Assembly: GCF_019634815.1 (NCBI RefSeq)
Contig: NZ_JAHCAP010000001.1
Span: 62,001 to 126,000, forward strand
DNA from: Dokdonella sp.
GTDB lineage: Bacteria; Pseudomonadota; Gammaproteobacteria; Xanthomonadales; Rhodanobacteraceae
DNA: 64,000 bases
Direction: 5' to 3'
Part shown: in pieces, positions 17,024 to 24,094 of the stretch
How the letters are laid out: each line of letters starts with the position of its first letter
Position numbering within the stretch: position 1 is the first letter of the stretch
The notes under the pieces: generated by a model
The model's input: only the letters and a program-made list of their open reading frames with translations
What the model was told of the DNA's origin: nothing
The model's database searches: none
Position numbers and translations under genes: made by a program

Positions 17024-17215
17024 TCAAGCCGGCAGTCGGCTCAGGGCTTCCTGGATTCGGGCGCAGCGCGATTCGATCGCCATCACGGCATCGTTGCCGG
17101 CAGGCTTGGCGGCGCTGCGCACGTTGTCGAGAACCATCTCGAGTCGACCCAGTTCGACCATCAGCTCATAGCGCTGGAAAAGCGGGGTCGGAATCACGTT
17201 GGTGTCGGGTCGCAT
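17024..17215 (-). CDS. 63-residue protein under a sigma-54 promoter
   Basis: A small, mainly helical, soluble-looking protein of unknown function. It starts MRPDTNVIPTPLF and contains an amphipathic stretch (about residues 14-35, YELMVELGRLEMVLDNVRS) and a second helix near the end (AIESRCARIQEALSRL). That pattern suits a helical hairpin or a partner-binding adaptor. Evidence that it is real: GAGG at good spacing before the ATG, a full sigma-54 promoter 40 bases upstream, and a strong terminator right after, making a complete single-gene unit. It has no signal peptide or membrane segment. I do not recognise the family. Confidence 0.7.
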   Translation of the reverse strand: MRPDTNVIPTPLFQRYELMVELGRLEMVLDNVRSAAKPAGNDAVMAIESRCARIQEALSRLPA

Positions 17216-17254
17216 GACGGTGTCCTCGGTTTACGGGTTTGGCAAAACGGATGT

Positions 17255-17271
17255 AGCAACCATCGTGCCAA
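17255..17271 (-). promoter_or_regulatory. sigma-54 (RpoN) promoter
   Basis: On the minus strand the sequence TTGGCACG-N4-TTGCT matches the RpoN consensus (TGGCACG-N4-TTGCA/T) at every conserved position, with GG at -24 and GC at -12. The predicted start is about 12 bases downstream, near 17245, giving a leader of about 30 bases to the ATG at 17215. No enhancer protein gene is adjacent. Confidence 0.8.
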
Positions 17272-17346
17272 CTGCATCACAGCCATTGGGTGAACCGGGT
17301 CCCGACGTGGATTCGTCGCAATCTGACAGCAACCGGCAAAGTCGCG

Positions 17347-17375
17347 CAGACAAGCTGACCTTTAGCGACTAGAAT
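17347..17375 (+). promoter_or_regulatory. sigma-70-like promoter of the 17.4 kb small RNA
   Basis: CAGACA (17347-17352) and TAGAAT (17370-17375) are 17 bases apart; four and five of six positions respectively agree with consensus. Predicted +1 is near 17382. Confidence 0.45.
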
Positions 17376-17381
17376 CACAGA

Positions 17382-17530
17382 CACCGAGGCGCAATGGGGA
17401 TAAGGTCGCCGCGGGACTGTTCGTTTGAGTTGGCGTGCAACGGCGCCGACGATCTTTCACTGGCGCCCGGCACACGGTCCTCTTGGATTCCCCCTGTTCC
17501 TACGACCGCCGGGCGCCAGCCTTCTTTTTT
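17382..17530 (+). ncRNA. candidate small RNA with a C-rich apical loop
   Basis: A promoter-like element at 17347-17375 and a terminator at 17460-17530 bracket about 149 bases with no credible gene. The predicted RNA contains a hairpin GUUGGCG/CGCCGAC (one wobble), a short single-stranded AU-rich linker, and the long 12-bp terminator stem, whose 36-base loop can extend by a CGGUC/GACCG pairing to expose UUCCCCCUGUUCC. C-rich loops like this are used by several riboregulators to pair with Shine-Dalgarno regions. I checked against remembered 6S RNA features and could not make it fit. It may alternatively be an upstream-transcribed leader. Confidence 0.42.
17460..17530 (+). terminator. long-stem terminator-like hairpin
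   Basis: CTGGCGCCCGGC (17460-17471) and GCCGGGCGCCAG (17508-17519) form a perfect 12-bp stem with a 36-base loop, followed by CCTTCTTTTTT. Nine bases of the right arm (GGGCGCCAG) recur at 17601-17609, offering an alternative pairing. Confidence 0.65.
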
Positions 17531-17616
17531 CGACTTGCAATGCGCACCTGCGCACGCTCGGCATGCCTGCGGAATTCGATATTCGGGAGTGTGCGCGAAA
17601 GGGCGCCAGGGAAGTG

Positions 17617-17687
17617 CTCCCACCGACGCAAGCCGGCCCCTGAATTCCGGCATCGGCGTGCTCGCAAACGCCGTGCGTCGGTGGGAG
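17617..17687. other. perfect three-way-junction inverted-repeat element
   Basis: A 71-base element: a perfect 14-bp outer stem (CTCCCACCGACGCA with TGCGTCGGTGGGAG) encloses two further perfect hairpins, GCCGG/CCGGC with a 10-base loop and CGGCGT/ACGCCG with an 8-base loop, joined by linkers of one, two and zero bases. It lies between the 17.4 kb sRNA candidate and the mnmG promoter. GGGAGTGTGC occurs at 17585-17594 and again at 17683-17692, so the left copy could compete for the CTCCC arm. Function unknown: structured RNA, REP-like element or protein site. Confidence 0.6.
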
Positions 17688-17715
17688 TGTGCAAGGACGG
17701 GTGCAGAAAGCATGC

Positions 17716-17744
17716 CAACACCCCGGCGGGTGTTGTCCTAGAAT
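17716..17744 (+). promoter_or_regulatory. mnmG promoter region with an overlapping palindrome
   Basis: TAGAAT (17739-17744) is a likely -10 for mnmG. Immediately upstream, CAACACCC-CGGC-GGGTGTTG (17716-17735) is a perfect 8-bp-arm palindrome covering the -35 position, the placement expected of an operator. The regulator is unknown. Confidence 0.4.
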
Positions 17745-17785
17745 GCGCGTCCACGCGGTCCGCCCAGGCCGCCCGGATCGTGCAG

Positions 17786-19660
17786 ATGAGCCGTTTTGAT
17801 GTAATCGTCGTCGGTGGCGGCCATGCCGGCACCGAAGCCGCGCTGGCCAGTGCGCGCTGCGGCGCGCGCACCTTGCTGCTCACGCACAACATCGAGACGA
17901 TCGGCCAGATGAGCTGCAATCCGGCGATCGGCGGCATCGGCAAGGGCCACTTGGTGCGTGAAATCGACGCGCTGGGCGGCGTCATGGCCTGGGCAGCCGA
18001 TCAGGCTGGCATCCAGTGGCGCACGCTCAATGCCTCCAAGGGTCCCGCGGTGCGCGCCACCCGTTGCCAGGCCGACCGGGTTTTGTACAAAGCGGCCATT
18101 CGGCGTCGGGTCGAGACACAGCCCGGTCTGTCGCTGTTTCAGCAAGGCGTCGACGCCCTGCGCATCGAGGGGGGGCGCGTCACCGGCGTGGTCACCCAAT
18201 CGGGGCTGGAATTCCACGCCGCGGCCGTGGTGCTCACGGTCGGCACCTTTCTCGCCGGCAAGATCCATGTCGGCATGACCCAGCAGCCGGGCGGCCGTGC
18301 CGGCGATGCGCCGGCGCTGAGCCTGGCGCACATGCTGCGCAGCCTCGACCTGCCGGTGGGTCGCCTCAAGACGGGCACGCCCCCGCGCCTGGACGGCCGC
18401 AGCATCGATTTCAGCCTGCTCGAGGAGCAGCCCGGCGATGAGCCGGCACCGGTGTTCTCCTTCCTCGGTTCGCGCGCCGATCATCCGCGCCAGGTGAGCT
18501 GCTGGATCACCCACACCGACGAGCACACTCACGACCTCATCCGTGGCGCACTTGACCGCTCGCCGCTCTATGGCGGCGTGATCGAAGGTGTCGGGCCACG
18601 CTACTGCCCGTCGATCGAGGACAAGGTGGTGCGCTTTGCCGACAAGGCCTCGCATCAGATCTTTCTCGAACCGGAAGGCCTCGATACCCACGAGATCTAT
18701 CCCAACGGCATTTCGACCTCGCTGCCGTTCGACGTGCAGGTCGAACTCGTGCGTTCGATCCGCGGGCTCGAAAACGCCCACATCACGCGGCCCGGTTACG
18801 CGATCGAATACGACTACTTCGATCCGCGCGCGCTCAAGGATTCGCTGGAGACCAAGGCCATCGAAGGACTGTACTTCGCCGGCCAGATCAACGGCACCAC
18901 GGGCTACGAGGAAGCCGCCGCGCAAGGTCTGATCGCCGGCCTCAACGCCGCGCGCGCGACACGCGAGCAGGCGCCGTGGACACCTCGCCGCGATGAAGCC
19001 TACATCGGCGTCCTGATCGATGACCTCATCACCAACGGCACCAGCGAGCCCTATCGCATGTTCACCTCGCGCGCCGAGTATCGACTGCAATTGCGCGAGG
19101 ACAATGCCGACCTGCGCCTCACCGAGCGCGGCTTCGAACTCGGCTGCGTCCCGCAGGATCGCTTCGACGCCTTGCGCCGCAAGCGCGAGGCGGTGGAACG
19201 CGAACAGGCACGGCTGGCGGCGTTGTGGGCATCGCCGGTCAATGCACTCGGCCGCGCATTGAGCGCGGGACTGGGCATCGAGCTGTCACGCGAAACCAGC
19301 GCGCGGGATCTGCTGCGCCGCCCGGGCGTCGGTTATGGCGAGCTGGTCGCCGTCGAGGGCTTCGGCCCGGGCGTTGCCGAAGCGGCGGTCGCTGAGCAAG
19401 TGGAAGTCGGCATCAAGTACGCCGGTTACCTCGAGCGCCAGAACGAGGAAATCGCGCGCAATCGCCGCCACGACGACACCGTGATTCCCGCGGATTTCGA
19501 TTTCGAACGCGTGCGCGGCCTGTCGGCTGAAGTGCTCGCCAAGTTCAGCCAGGCGCGCCCGCAGACGATCGGCCAGGCGCGCCGGATTGCCGGCGTTACG
19601 CCGGCGGCGGTATCGCTGCTGCTGGTCCATCTGCGTCGCGGCCTGCGCCACGTCGCCTGA
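17786..19660 (+). CDS. mnmG: tRNA uridine-5-carboxymethylaminomethyl modification enzyme MnmG (GidA)
   Basis: A 624-residue FAD enzyme that, with MnmE, installs the cmnm5 group on wobble uridine 34 of several tRNAs. The N-terminal dinucleotide motif is [14 protein letters not shown], followed by the family signatures [21 protein letters not shown] and [18 protein letters not shown] stretch (here [14 protein letters not shown]), [16 protein letters not shown] [15 protein letters not shown], and [17 protein letters not shown]. The C-terminal helical domain used for tRNA and MnmE contact is complete. Length matches E. coli (629). The ATG at 17786 begins [12 protein letters not shown]; only a weak GGAT precedes it. 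It stands at the end of a 570-base non-coding region. Confidence 0.97.
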   Translation: MSRFDVIVVGGGHAGTEAALASARCGARTLLLTHNIETIGQMSCNPAIGGIGKGHLVREIDALGGVMAWAADQAGIQWRTLNASKGPAVRATRCQADRVLYKAAIRRRVETQPGLSLFQQGVDALRIEGGRVTGVVTQSGLEFHAAAVVLTVGTFLAGKIHVGMTQQPGGRAGDAPALSLAHMLRSLDLPVGRLKTGTPPRLDGRSIDFSLLEEQPGDEPAPVFSFLGSRADHPRQVSCWITHTDEHTHDLIRGALDRSPLYGGVIEGVGPRYCPSIEDKVVRFADKASHQIFLEPEGLDTHEIYPNGISTSLPFDVQVELVRSIRGLENAHITRPGYAIEYDYFDPRALKDSLETKAIEGLYFAGQINGTTGYEEAAAQGLIAGLNAARATREQAPWTPRRDEAYIGVLIDDLITNGTSEPYRMFTSRAEYRLQLREDNADLRLTERGFELGCVPQDRFDALRRKREAVEREQARLAALWASPVNALGRALSAGLGIELSRETSARDLLRRPGVGYGELVAVEGFGPGVAEAAVAEQVEVGIKYAGYLERQNEEIARNRRHDDTVIPADFDFERVRGLSAEVLAKFSQARPQTIGQARRIAGVTPAAVSLLLVHLRRGLRHVA

Positions 19661-19686
19661 AACCGGTCCGGAAGGGGCGACCCGCC

Positions 19687-20355
19687 ATGCGCATCCTGGT
19701 GGTCGAAGACGACGCCCTGGTTGCCGACGCGATCCGGCGCGGATTGGAGTCGGCGGGCCATGCGGTGGATCGCGTCGATTGCGCCGAACATGCGCGCACC
19801 GCACTGGCAGCCGAGAACTTCGATCTGGCGATCATCGACATTGGCCTGCCCTGCAGCAACGGCCTGAGCCTGCTGCGCAGCCTGCGCCAAGACGGGCTCG
19901 CGGTGCCGGTGCTGATCCTCACCGCCCGCGATGGCCTCGCCGATCGCGTCAATGCGCTCGATCTGGGCGCCGACGACTACATGGTCAAGCCATTCGCGAT
20001 GCCCGAACTGGTGGCGCGCTGTCGCGCACTGATCCGCCGCAGTCGCTCGGCGGCAAGCGCGCTGCTGACGATCGGCGCGCTGGCACTGGATCTGGGCGCC
20101 CATCGCGTCGAAGTGGATGGCAGCGTGGTGGAGTTGACGCGTCGCGAATGGGCCGTGCTCGAATGCCTGGCACTCAATGTCGGCCGTGTCGTGGCCAAAC
20201 CCAAGCTGCTGCAGGCGATCGTCAACTGGGATGCCGAAATCGGCGCCAACGCGATCGAAGTCTACGTTTCGCGCCTGCGCAGCAAGCTCGGTGCCAGCGT
20301 GCCGATCCGCACCGTGCGTGGCATCGGCTACCGCCTCGATGACGGCAGCCACTGA
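19687..20355 (+). CDS. OmpR-family response regulator (TctD/QseB-like)
   Basis: A 222-residue regulator with a receiver domain (about residues 1-115) and an OmpR-type winged helix (about 125-218). Receiver residues are the acidic pair in VVEDDA, phosphoacceptor Asp51 in LAIIDIGLP, Thr in LTARD and the Lys in VKPF. The effector helix region includes LTRREWAVLECL and the wing NAIEVYVSRLRSKL with GIGYRL. It is 26 bases after mnmG, so may be co-transcribed, and overlaps the kinase gene by 17 bases. The target genes cannot be told from sequence; TctD-like systems often respond to carboxylates and QseB/PmrA-like ones to envelope cues. Confidence 0.92.
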   Translation: MRILVVEDDALVADAIRRGLESAGHAVDRVDCAEHARTALAAENFDLAIIDIGLPCSNGLSLLRSLRQDGLAVPVLILTARDGLADRVNALDLGADDYMVKPFAMPELVARCRALIRRSRSAASALLTIGALALDLGAHRVEVDGSVVELTRREWAVLECLALNVGRVVAKPKLLQAIVNWDAEIGANAIEVYVSRLRSKLGASVPIRTVRGIGYRLDDGSH

Positions 20356-21757
20356 ACCCCGCGTGATCTCGATCAAGTGGCGGCTGCTCGGCCTGCTGCT
20401 GGTTCCGTTGACCGTGCTGCTTGGCCTGGGCCTGTTCATCGATTACCGCACCGGCGTCGCCTCGATCGGTGGCGTCTACGACCGCGCACTCGGCGAAACC
20501 GCCTTGGCGATTGCCGCTCATCTGCGCGATGCCAATGGCGATGGTCACATTGATTTCGATTTGCCGCCGCAAGCAATCGCCGCGCTGCGCACACGCGGCA
20601 GCGACACGGTCGCTTACGCCGTGCGCCGCATTGACGGTGTTCTGGTTGATGGCGATGCCGACCTCGGTTTCGTGCTGCCGGCCAGCGAACAGGCGCAACT
20701 GTTCGATGCGAAGTTGCGCGGCAAACCGGTGCGTGTGGCGGTACATGCCGCGCAGGTTGACCGTACTCCGCTGGTGGTCGCAGTGGCGGTTTCAACTCAT
20801 CAGCGCGATTCGGCGTTGCGGCGCATCCTTGCCAGCATCGTCCTCACCGACCTCATCCAGTTGATCGGCACGCTGGCGCTGGTCTGGATCGGCGTGCGTC
20901 ACGGGTTGCGCCCGCTGCGCAACCTTGGCGAACAGATTGCGCAGCGCTCGGCTCGCGACCTCGCACCGCTGCAGGACACCGCGATACCGGCCGAGGTGCG
21001 TCCCCTGGTGCATACGCTCAATGCCTTGTTCGACACCGTGCGCGGTGCCGCGCGCGCGCAGCAGCAGTTCACCGCCGACGCCGCCCACCAACTGCGCACC
21101 CCATTGAGTGGGATCATCGCGCAACTCGAAGTGCTCGAACGCGAACCGGTCTCCGCGGAATTGCGCGCGCGCCTGCTGGCGCTCCACGGCGGCTGCGTCC
21201 GGCTTGCGCATACCGCCCACCAATTGCTGACTCTGGCACGCTCGGAACCGAGCGCAATCACCCACGAGGACTACGCCCGCGTCGATCTCGAACAGCTGGT
21301 CACCGAGGCCGTCTCCCACAGTCTCGATCGCGCACTCGACGCCGGCCTGGACTTTGGTGCCGAATGTGCGCCCGCGCAGGTGCTGGGCAATCCTTGGCTG
21401 TTGCGGGAACTGCTCGGCAATCTTGTCGACAACGCGCTCGCCTACACGCCGCGCGGTGGCCGCGTCACCTTGCGCTGCGGCGATGATGGTTGCGCTGGCT
21501 GGCTTGAAGTCGAGGATGACGGAGCCGGCATCGCGGTCGACCTGCGCGCACAGGTGCGCGAACGCTTCGTGCGCCTGCCGGGCTCACCCGGCAACGGCTG
21601 TGGCCTGGGTCTGGCCATCGTCGATGAAATCGCACGCGCCCACGAAGCCGAGTTCAGCCTGGACAGCGGCAGCAACGGCCGTGGCACCCGCGCGCGCGTG
21701 CGCTTTCGGCATGCGAGCGCCGAGCCTGTCAGCTTGCCGACAGCCAAGCCGCAGTAG
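20339..21757 (+). CDS. sensor histidine kinase (TctE/QseC-like)
   Basis: A 472-residue membrane kinase partnering the adjacent regulator. It has a first helix near residues 12-32 (LLGLLLVPLTVLLGLGLF), a periplasmic two-component-sensor domain of the 2CSK_N type (about 33-165), a second helix near 170-190, then a HAMP-like linker. The HisKA motif is QFTADAAHQLRTPLSG with His250; the ATPase domain shows N-box ELLGNLVDNALAYTPRGG, D-box EDDGAGIA and G-box GNGCGLGLAIVDEI. The start overlaps the regulator gene by 17 bases; GTG 20363 is an alternative. A strong terminator follows at 21818, closing the unit. Confidence 0.92.
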   Translation: MTAATEPRVISIKWRLLGLLLVPLTVLLGLGLFIDYRTGVASIGGVYDRALGETALAIAAHLRDANGDGHIDFDLPPQAIAALRTRGSDTVAYAVRRIDGVLVDGDADLGFVLPASEQAQLFDAKLRGKPVRVAVHAAQVDRTPLVVAVAVSTHQRDSALRRILASIVLTDLIQLIGTLALVWIGVRHGLRPLRNLGEQIAQRSARDLAPLQDTAIPAEVRPLVHTLNALFDTVRGAARAQQQFTADAAHQLRTPLSGIIAQLEVLEREPVSAELRARLLALHGGCVRLAHTAHQLLTLARSEPSAITHEDYARVDLEQLVTEAVSHSLDRALDAGLDFGAECAPAQVLGNPWLLRELLGNLVDNALAYTPRGGRVTLRCGDDGCAGWLEVEDDGAGIAVDLRAQVRERFVRLPGSPGNGCGLGLAIVDEIARAHEAEFSLDSGSNGRGTRARVRFRHASAEPVSLPTAKPQ

Positions 21758-21817
21758 TCTCGCGCCGCGATCAGCGCGGTCAGCCTTCACCCCAGAGAAT
21801 CTGCCGTCGCCTCGCCC

Positions 21818-21852
21818 AAAGGCGGCCCACTCCCAGGATGGGCCGCCTTTTT
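21818..21852 (+). terminator. Rho-independent terminator after the two-component operon
   Basis: AAAGGCGGCCCA (21818-21829) and TGGGCCGCCTTT (21839-21850) form a perfect 12-bp stem with a 9-base loop, running into TTTTT. It abuts the stop codon of the convergent beta-helix gene and may work for both strands. Confidence 0.88.
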
Positions 21853-23033
21853 CATTCGAAGCCGTTGGCAAAAACCAGATCCGGCGCCCATTCCCAGGCA
21901 CCGATGTCGATCGCGCCCGACTGGATTCGCACCACACGGTTGGTCGAGTGCAGATAGGCGAACAGCGGTGCGAGTGATTCACCCGCGGCGCTGCCTGGTG
22001 CCACGCCGGCATCGATCGCGGGCGAGCCTGCGGCCAGGCGATAGTCGTATTGCGCAGCATTGACGAACAGCGGATCCACGCCGCTGAGGTTGTGATCGAG
22101 CACGGTGTCGGCGCGGCTGCTGAGCGTGCCGGGACCGGCGAAGAGGTTGTTGCGCGCGAGCGCCGGCGTGGTGAGCGCGCTGCCCAGCTGCAGAAAGGTG
22201 CCATTGCCACGATCGTTGACGAAGGTGTTGTTGACCACGAACAGACGCGTGTCGGGATTGGCCGTGGCCGGCTCGCTCAGATAATCGAGCAAGGCGCCAT
22301 TCTGCGAACTTGCCGGCTGCTCGATGAAGTTGCCGATCACGAATGAGAGACCACCGCTGGGCATGCTCAATTCGTAACTGGCGCTGGCGCCGGCTTCGCC
22401 GGTGAGGCGGTTGTAGAGGATCTCGTTGCGCAGCGCGCGCGTCTTGAGCAGGTGTCCGACCACCGCATCGTGTGACCAGTTCCAGCGGAACACCAGGGCG
22501 GCGACGTGGTTGATGTAGAGGTTGTGCGAATAGCCGTCGCCATAGCCGTTGTGGGCGAATTCGCTGTACTCGATCGTGATCGTGCTCGCGGCATTGTTGC
22601 CGGCGAGAATGCCGTTCTCGTTGTCGTGAAAATACGCGCGGCGTACGGTCAGATTGGCACCTTCCTGGCGGATGCCCGCGCCGTTCTGGTCGGGTACATG
22701 GCAGCCGGACAACTCGATGTTCTCGATCGTGGTGTCATTGCCCGCGATCACCCAGATCGCCTTGCCCTGCGCGTTCTGCCCGGCGGCATCGATGTGCGGG
22801 CGACCGTTGATGCCGATCAGCGAGAGGCCGTTTTTGGACCAGGCGCAGACATCGCCGGCGTAGTTGCCGGCGGCATCGATGAGGATGGTGTCGCCATTGC
22901 TGGCCGCGGCGATCGCCGCGCAGGGTTTGGCGTAGGGCTGGCCGGGGCCGACCTGCAGGGTTGCCGCATCGAGCAATGTCGCCGCGCTCGCCGCGAGCGC
23001 ACCCAACAACAGATTTGACCCTGAATGCTTCAC
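21852..23033 (-). CDS. secreted parallel beta-helix protein with a C-terminal GFE motif
   Basis: A 393-residue exported protein. A signal peptide covers about the first 22 residues. The body carries right-handed beta-helix repeats of the PbH1 kind: stretches such as TTIENIELSGCHV, LTVRRAYFHDNENGILAGNN and ITIEYSEFAHNGYGDGYSHN are typical of pectate-lyase-like folds. The ending DIGAWEWAPDLVFANGFE stops exactly at GFE, a terminus shared with other proteins in this window. No catalytic set was identified, so enzyme activity is not claimed. The start is GTG 23033, with GGAG seven bases upstream; longer readings lack a signal peptide. Confidence 0.78.
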   Translation of the reverse strand: MKHSGSNLLLGALAASAATLLDAATLQVGPGQPYAKPCAAIAAASNGDTILIDAAGNYAGDVCAWSKNGLSLIGINGRPHIDAAGQNAQGKAIWVIAGNDTTIENIELSGCHVPDQNGAGIRQEGANLTVRRAYFHDNENGILAGNNAASTITIEYSEFAHNGYGDGYSHNLYINHVAALVFRWNWSHDAVVGHLLKTRALRNEILYNRLTGEAGASASYELSMPSGGLSFVIGNFIEQPASSQNGALLDYLSEPATANPDTRLFVVNNTFVNDRGNGTFLQLGSALTTPALARNNLFAGPGTLSSRADTVLDHNLSGVDPLFVNAAQYDYRLAAGSPAIDAGVAPGSAAGESLAPLFAYLHSTNRVVRIQSGAIDIGAWEWAPDLVFANGFE

Positions 23034-23126
23034 CGCGCTGCTCCGGCCATGCTGTGCGGGCGCAGTCTGCGAGCGCCGTGCGGCACCCGCAAGCAGGCGC
23101 CGCACAAGGCGTGATGGTTTGCGCAA

Positions 23127-23945
23127 TTATTTCTTGCGGGTCGCGTCGTAGCGTTCCTGCGCCATGCGCTGGGCCTTGACCGCGGCATCGTGCATCGCCT
23201 CGACCTCGGCCTGTGCCACTTCGCCGCCGCCACGCTTTTCGTTGACCAGCAACTTGCCGTCAGCGTCCCAGCCCACCGCGGCGCCACCCTTCTGCTGCAC
23301 GTACATCGGCTTGCCATCCTTGCTGAAGCCGTAGTGGACCGCGCTGCGGCCACCGGCGTCGAGCTCGGTGTTGACGCGCACGAAGCGCACCACGTTGCTC
23401 TCGACAAACGCGTCCCAGGCGATCGACGCGGTGTCGGTGGTATAGGCACCATTGACGGTCTTCATGCCGCCGATGCGACCCTGCAACTTGTTGAACTCGG
23501 CCTTGAGCGCTTCGGCCGGGGTGGCTTCGGCGGTGAGCATGATCTGCACATTGGTGCCCGCGCCATGCGTGAGCACCGGCGTGGCGAGGCCCGCCTGGAA
23601 GCGGCGGTCGCCGTCGACCAGCACTGCGCGGACCTCGTAGGTGCGCGAGGGTTCGACGCGGGCGCGGTCGAAATCGAGGCTGAAATTGAACGGCGGATTG
23701 CCGCTGACATCGAAGGTCTTTTCAGCCAGCGGCGCATCGGGCAGCGCCGAGTCGATCAGGCGCGTGTTGAGTTTGGCGCCGGCACCGATCGTCATCGGAT
23801 CGTGCAACAGCACCTGCGCGCTGATGGTGTTGCCGGCGGCCACGCCGTTGCTTGCGGCCGCCTTGCTGGTCGCCTGCTGGTCGGCGCCGTTGCAGCCGCC
23901 AAGGATCGCGAGCGCGGCGAGCGCCGCGAGCCATTGAATCCGCAT
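23127..23945 (-). CDS. YbaY-family lipoprotein
   Basis: A 272-residue outer-membrane lipoprotein with a lipobox LGGC (Cys18). Residues about 40-145 match the YbaY/YscW-like lipoprotein domain (PF09619 type): ISAQVLLHDPMTIGAGAKLNTRL, then LAEKTFDVSGNPPFNFSLDF and RTYEVRAVLVDGDRRFQAGL. The remaining C-terminal region (about 150-272) is charged and carries a poorly conserved domain that includes VHYGFSKDGKPMYVQQKGG and a long terminal helix. Family members are of unclear role, possibly chaperone-like. The ATG at 23945 has GGAG eight bases upstream. It lies 93 bases upstream of the beta-helix gene on the same strand and may be co-transcribed. Confidence 0.8.
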   Translation of the reverse strand: MRIQWLAALAALAILGGCNGADQQATSKAAASNGVAAGNTISAQVLLHDPMTIGAGAKLNTRLIDSALPDAPLAEKTFDVSGNPPFNFSLDFDRARVEPSRTYEVRAVLVDGDRRFQAGLATPVLTHGAGTNVQIMLTAEATPAEALKAEFNKLQGRIGGMKTVNGAYTTDTASIAWDAFVESNVVRFVRVNTELDAGGRSAVHYGFSKDGKPMYVQQKGGAAVGWDADGKLLVNEKRGGGEVAQAEVEAMHDAAVKAQRMAQERYDATRKK

Positions 23946-24094
23946 GTTCTTCACTCCTGAAATGAAACGAAAGCCATCGTATTTTTGTGCCACGCTGTTC
24001 CGGACTTCGGGGTGGCGGGGAAATGCAACTGTACGCCGCCGACGCTTGGACGGCCAGACGCGGCAGCCGCGGCCCGCGGCAGACCGCATCCAGC

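Noticed and set aside
17382..17530. 6S RNA as identity of the candidate sRNA
   Set aside because: It lacks a 5'-3' closing stem and the central bubble, and the neighbours are not zapA or ygfA.
17617..17687. Integron attC site or hammerhead ribozyme as identity of the three-way junction
   Set aside because: attC core GTTRRRY/RYYYAAC ends are absent and there is no integrase; the hammerhead CUGAUGA and GAAA core bases are missing from the junction.
23946..24000. TGGCAC upstream of the YbaY-type lipoprotein as a sigma-54 promoter
   Set aside because: There is no TTGC -12 element at the required distance.
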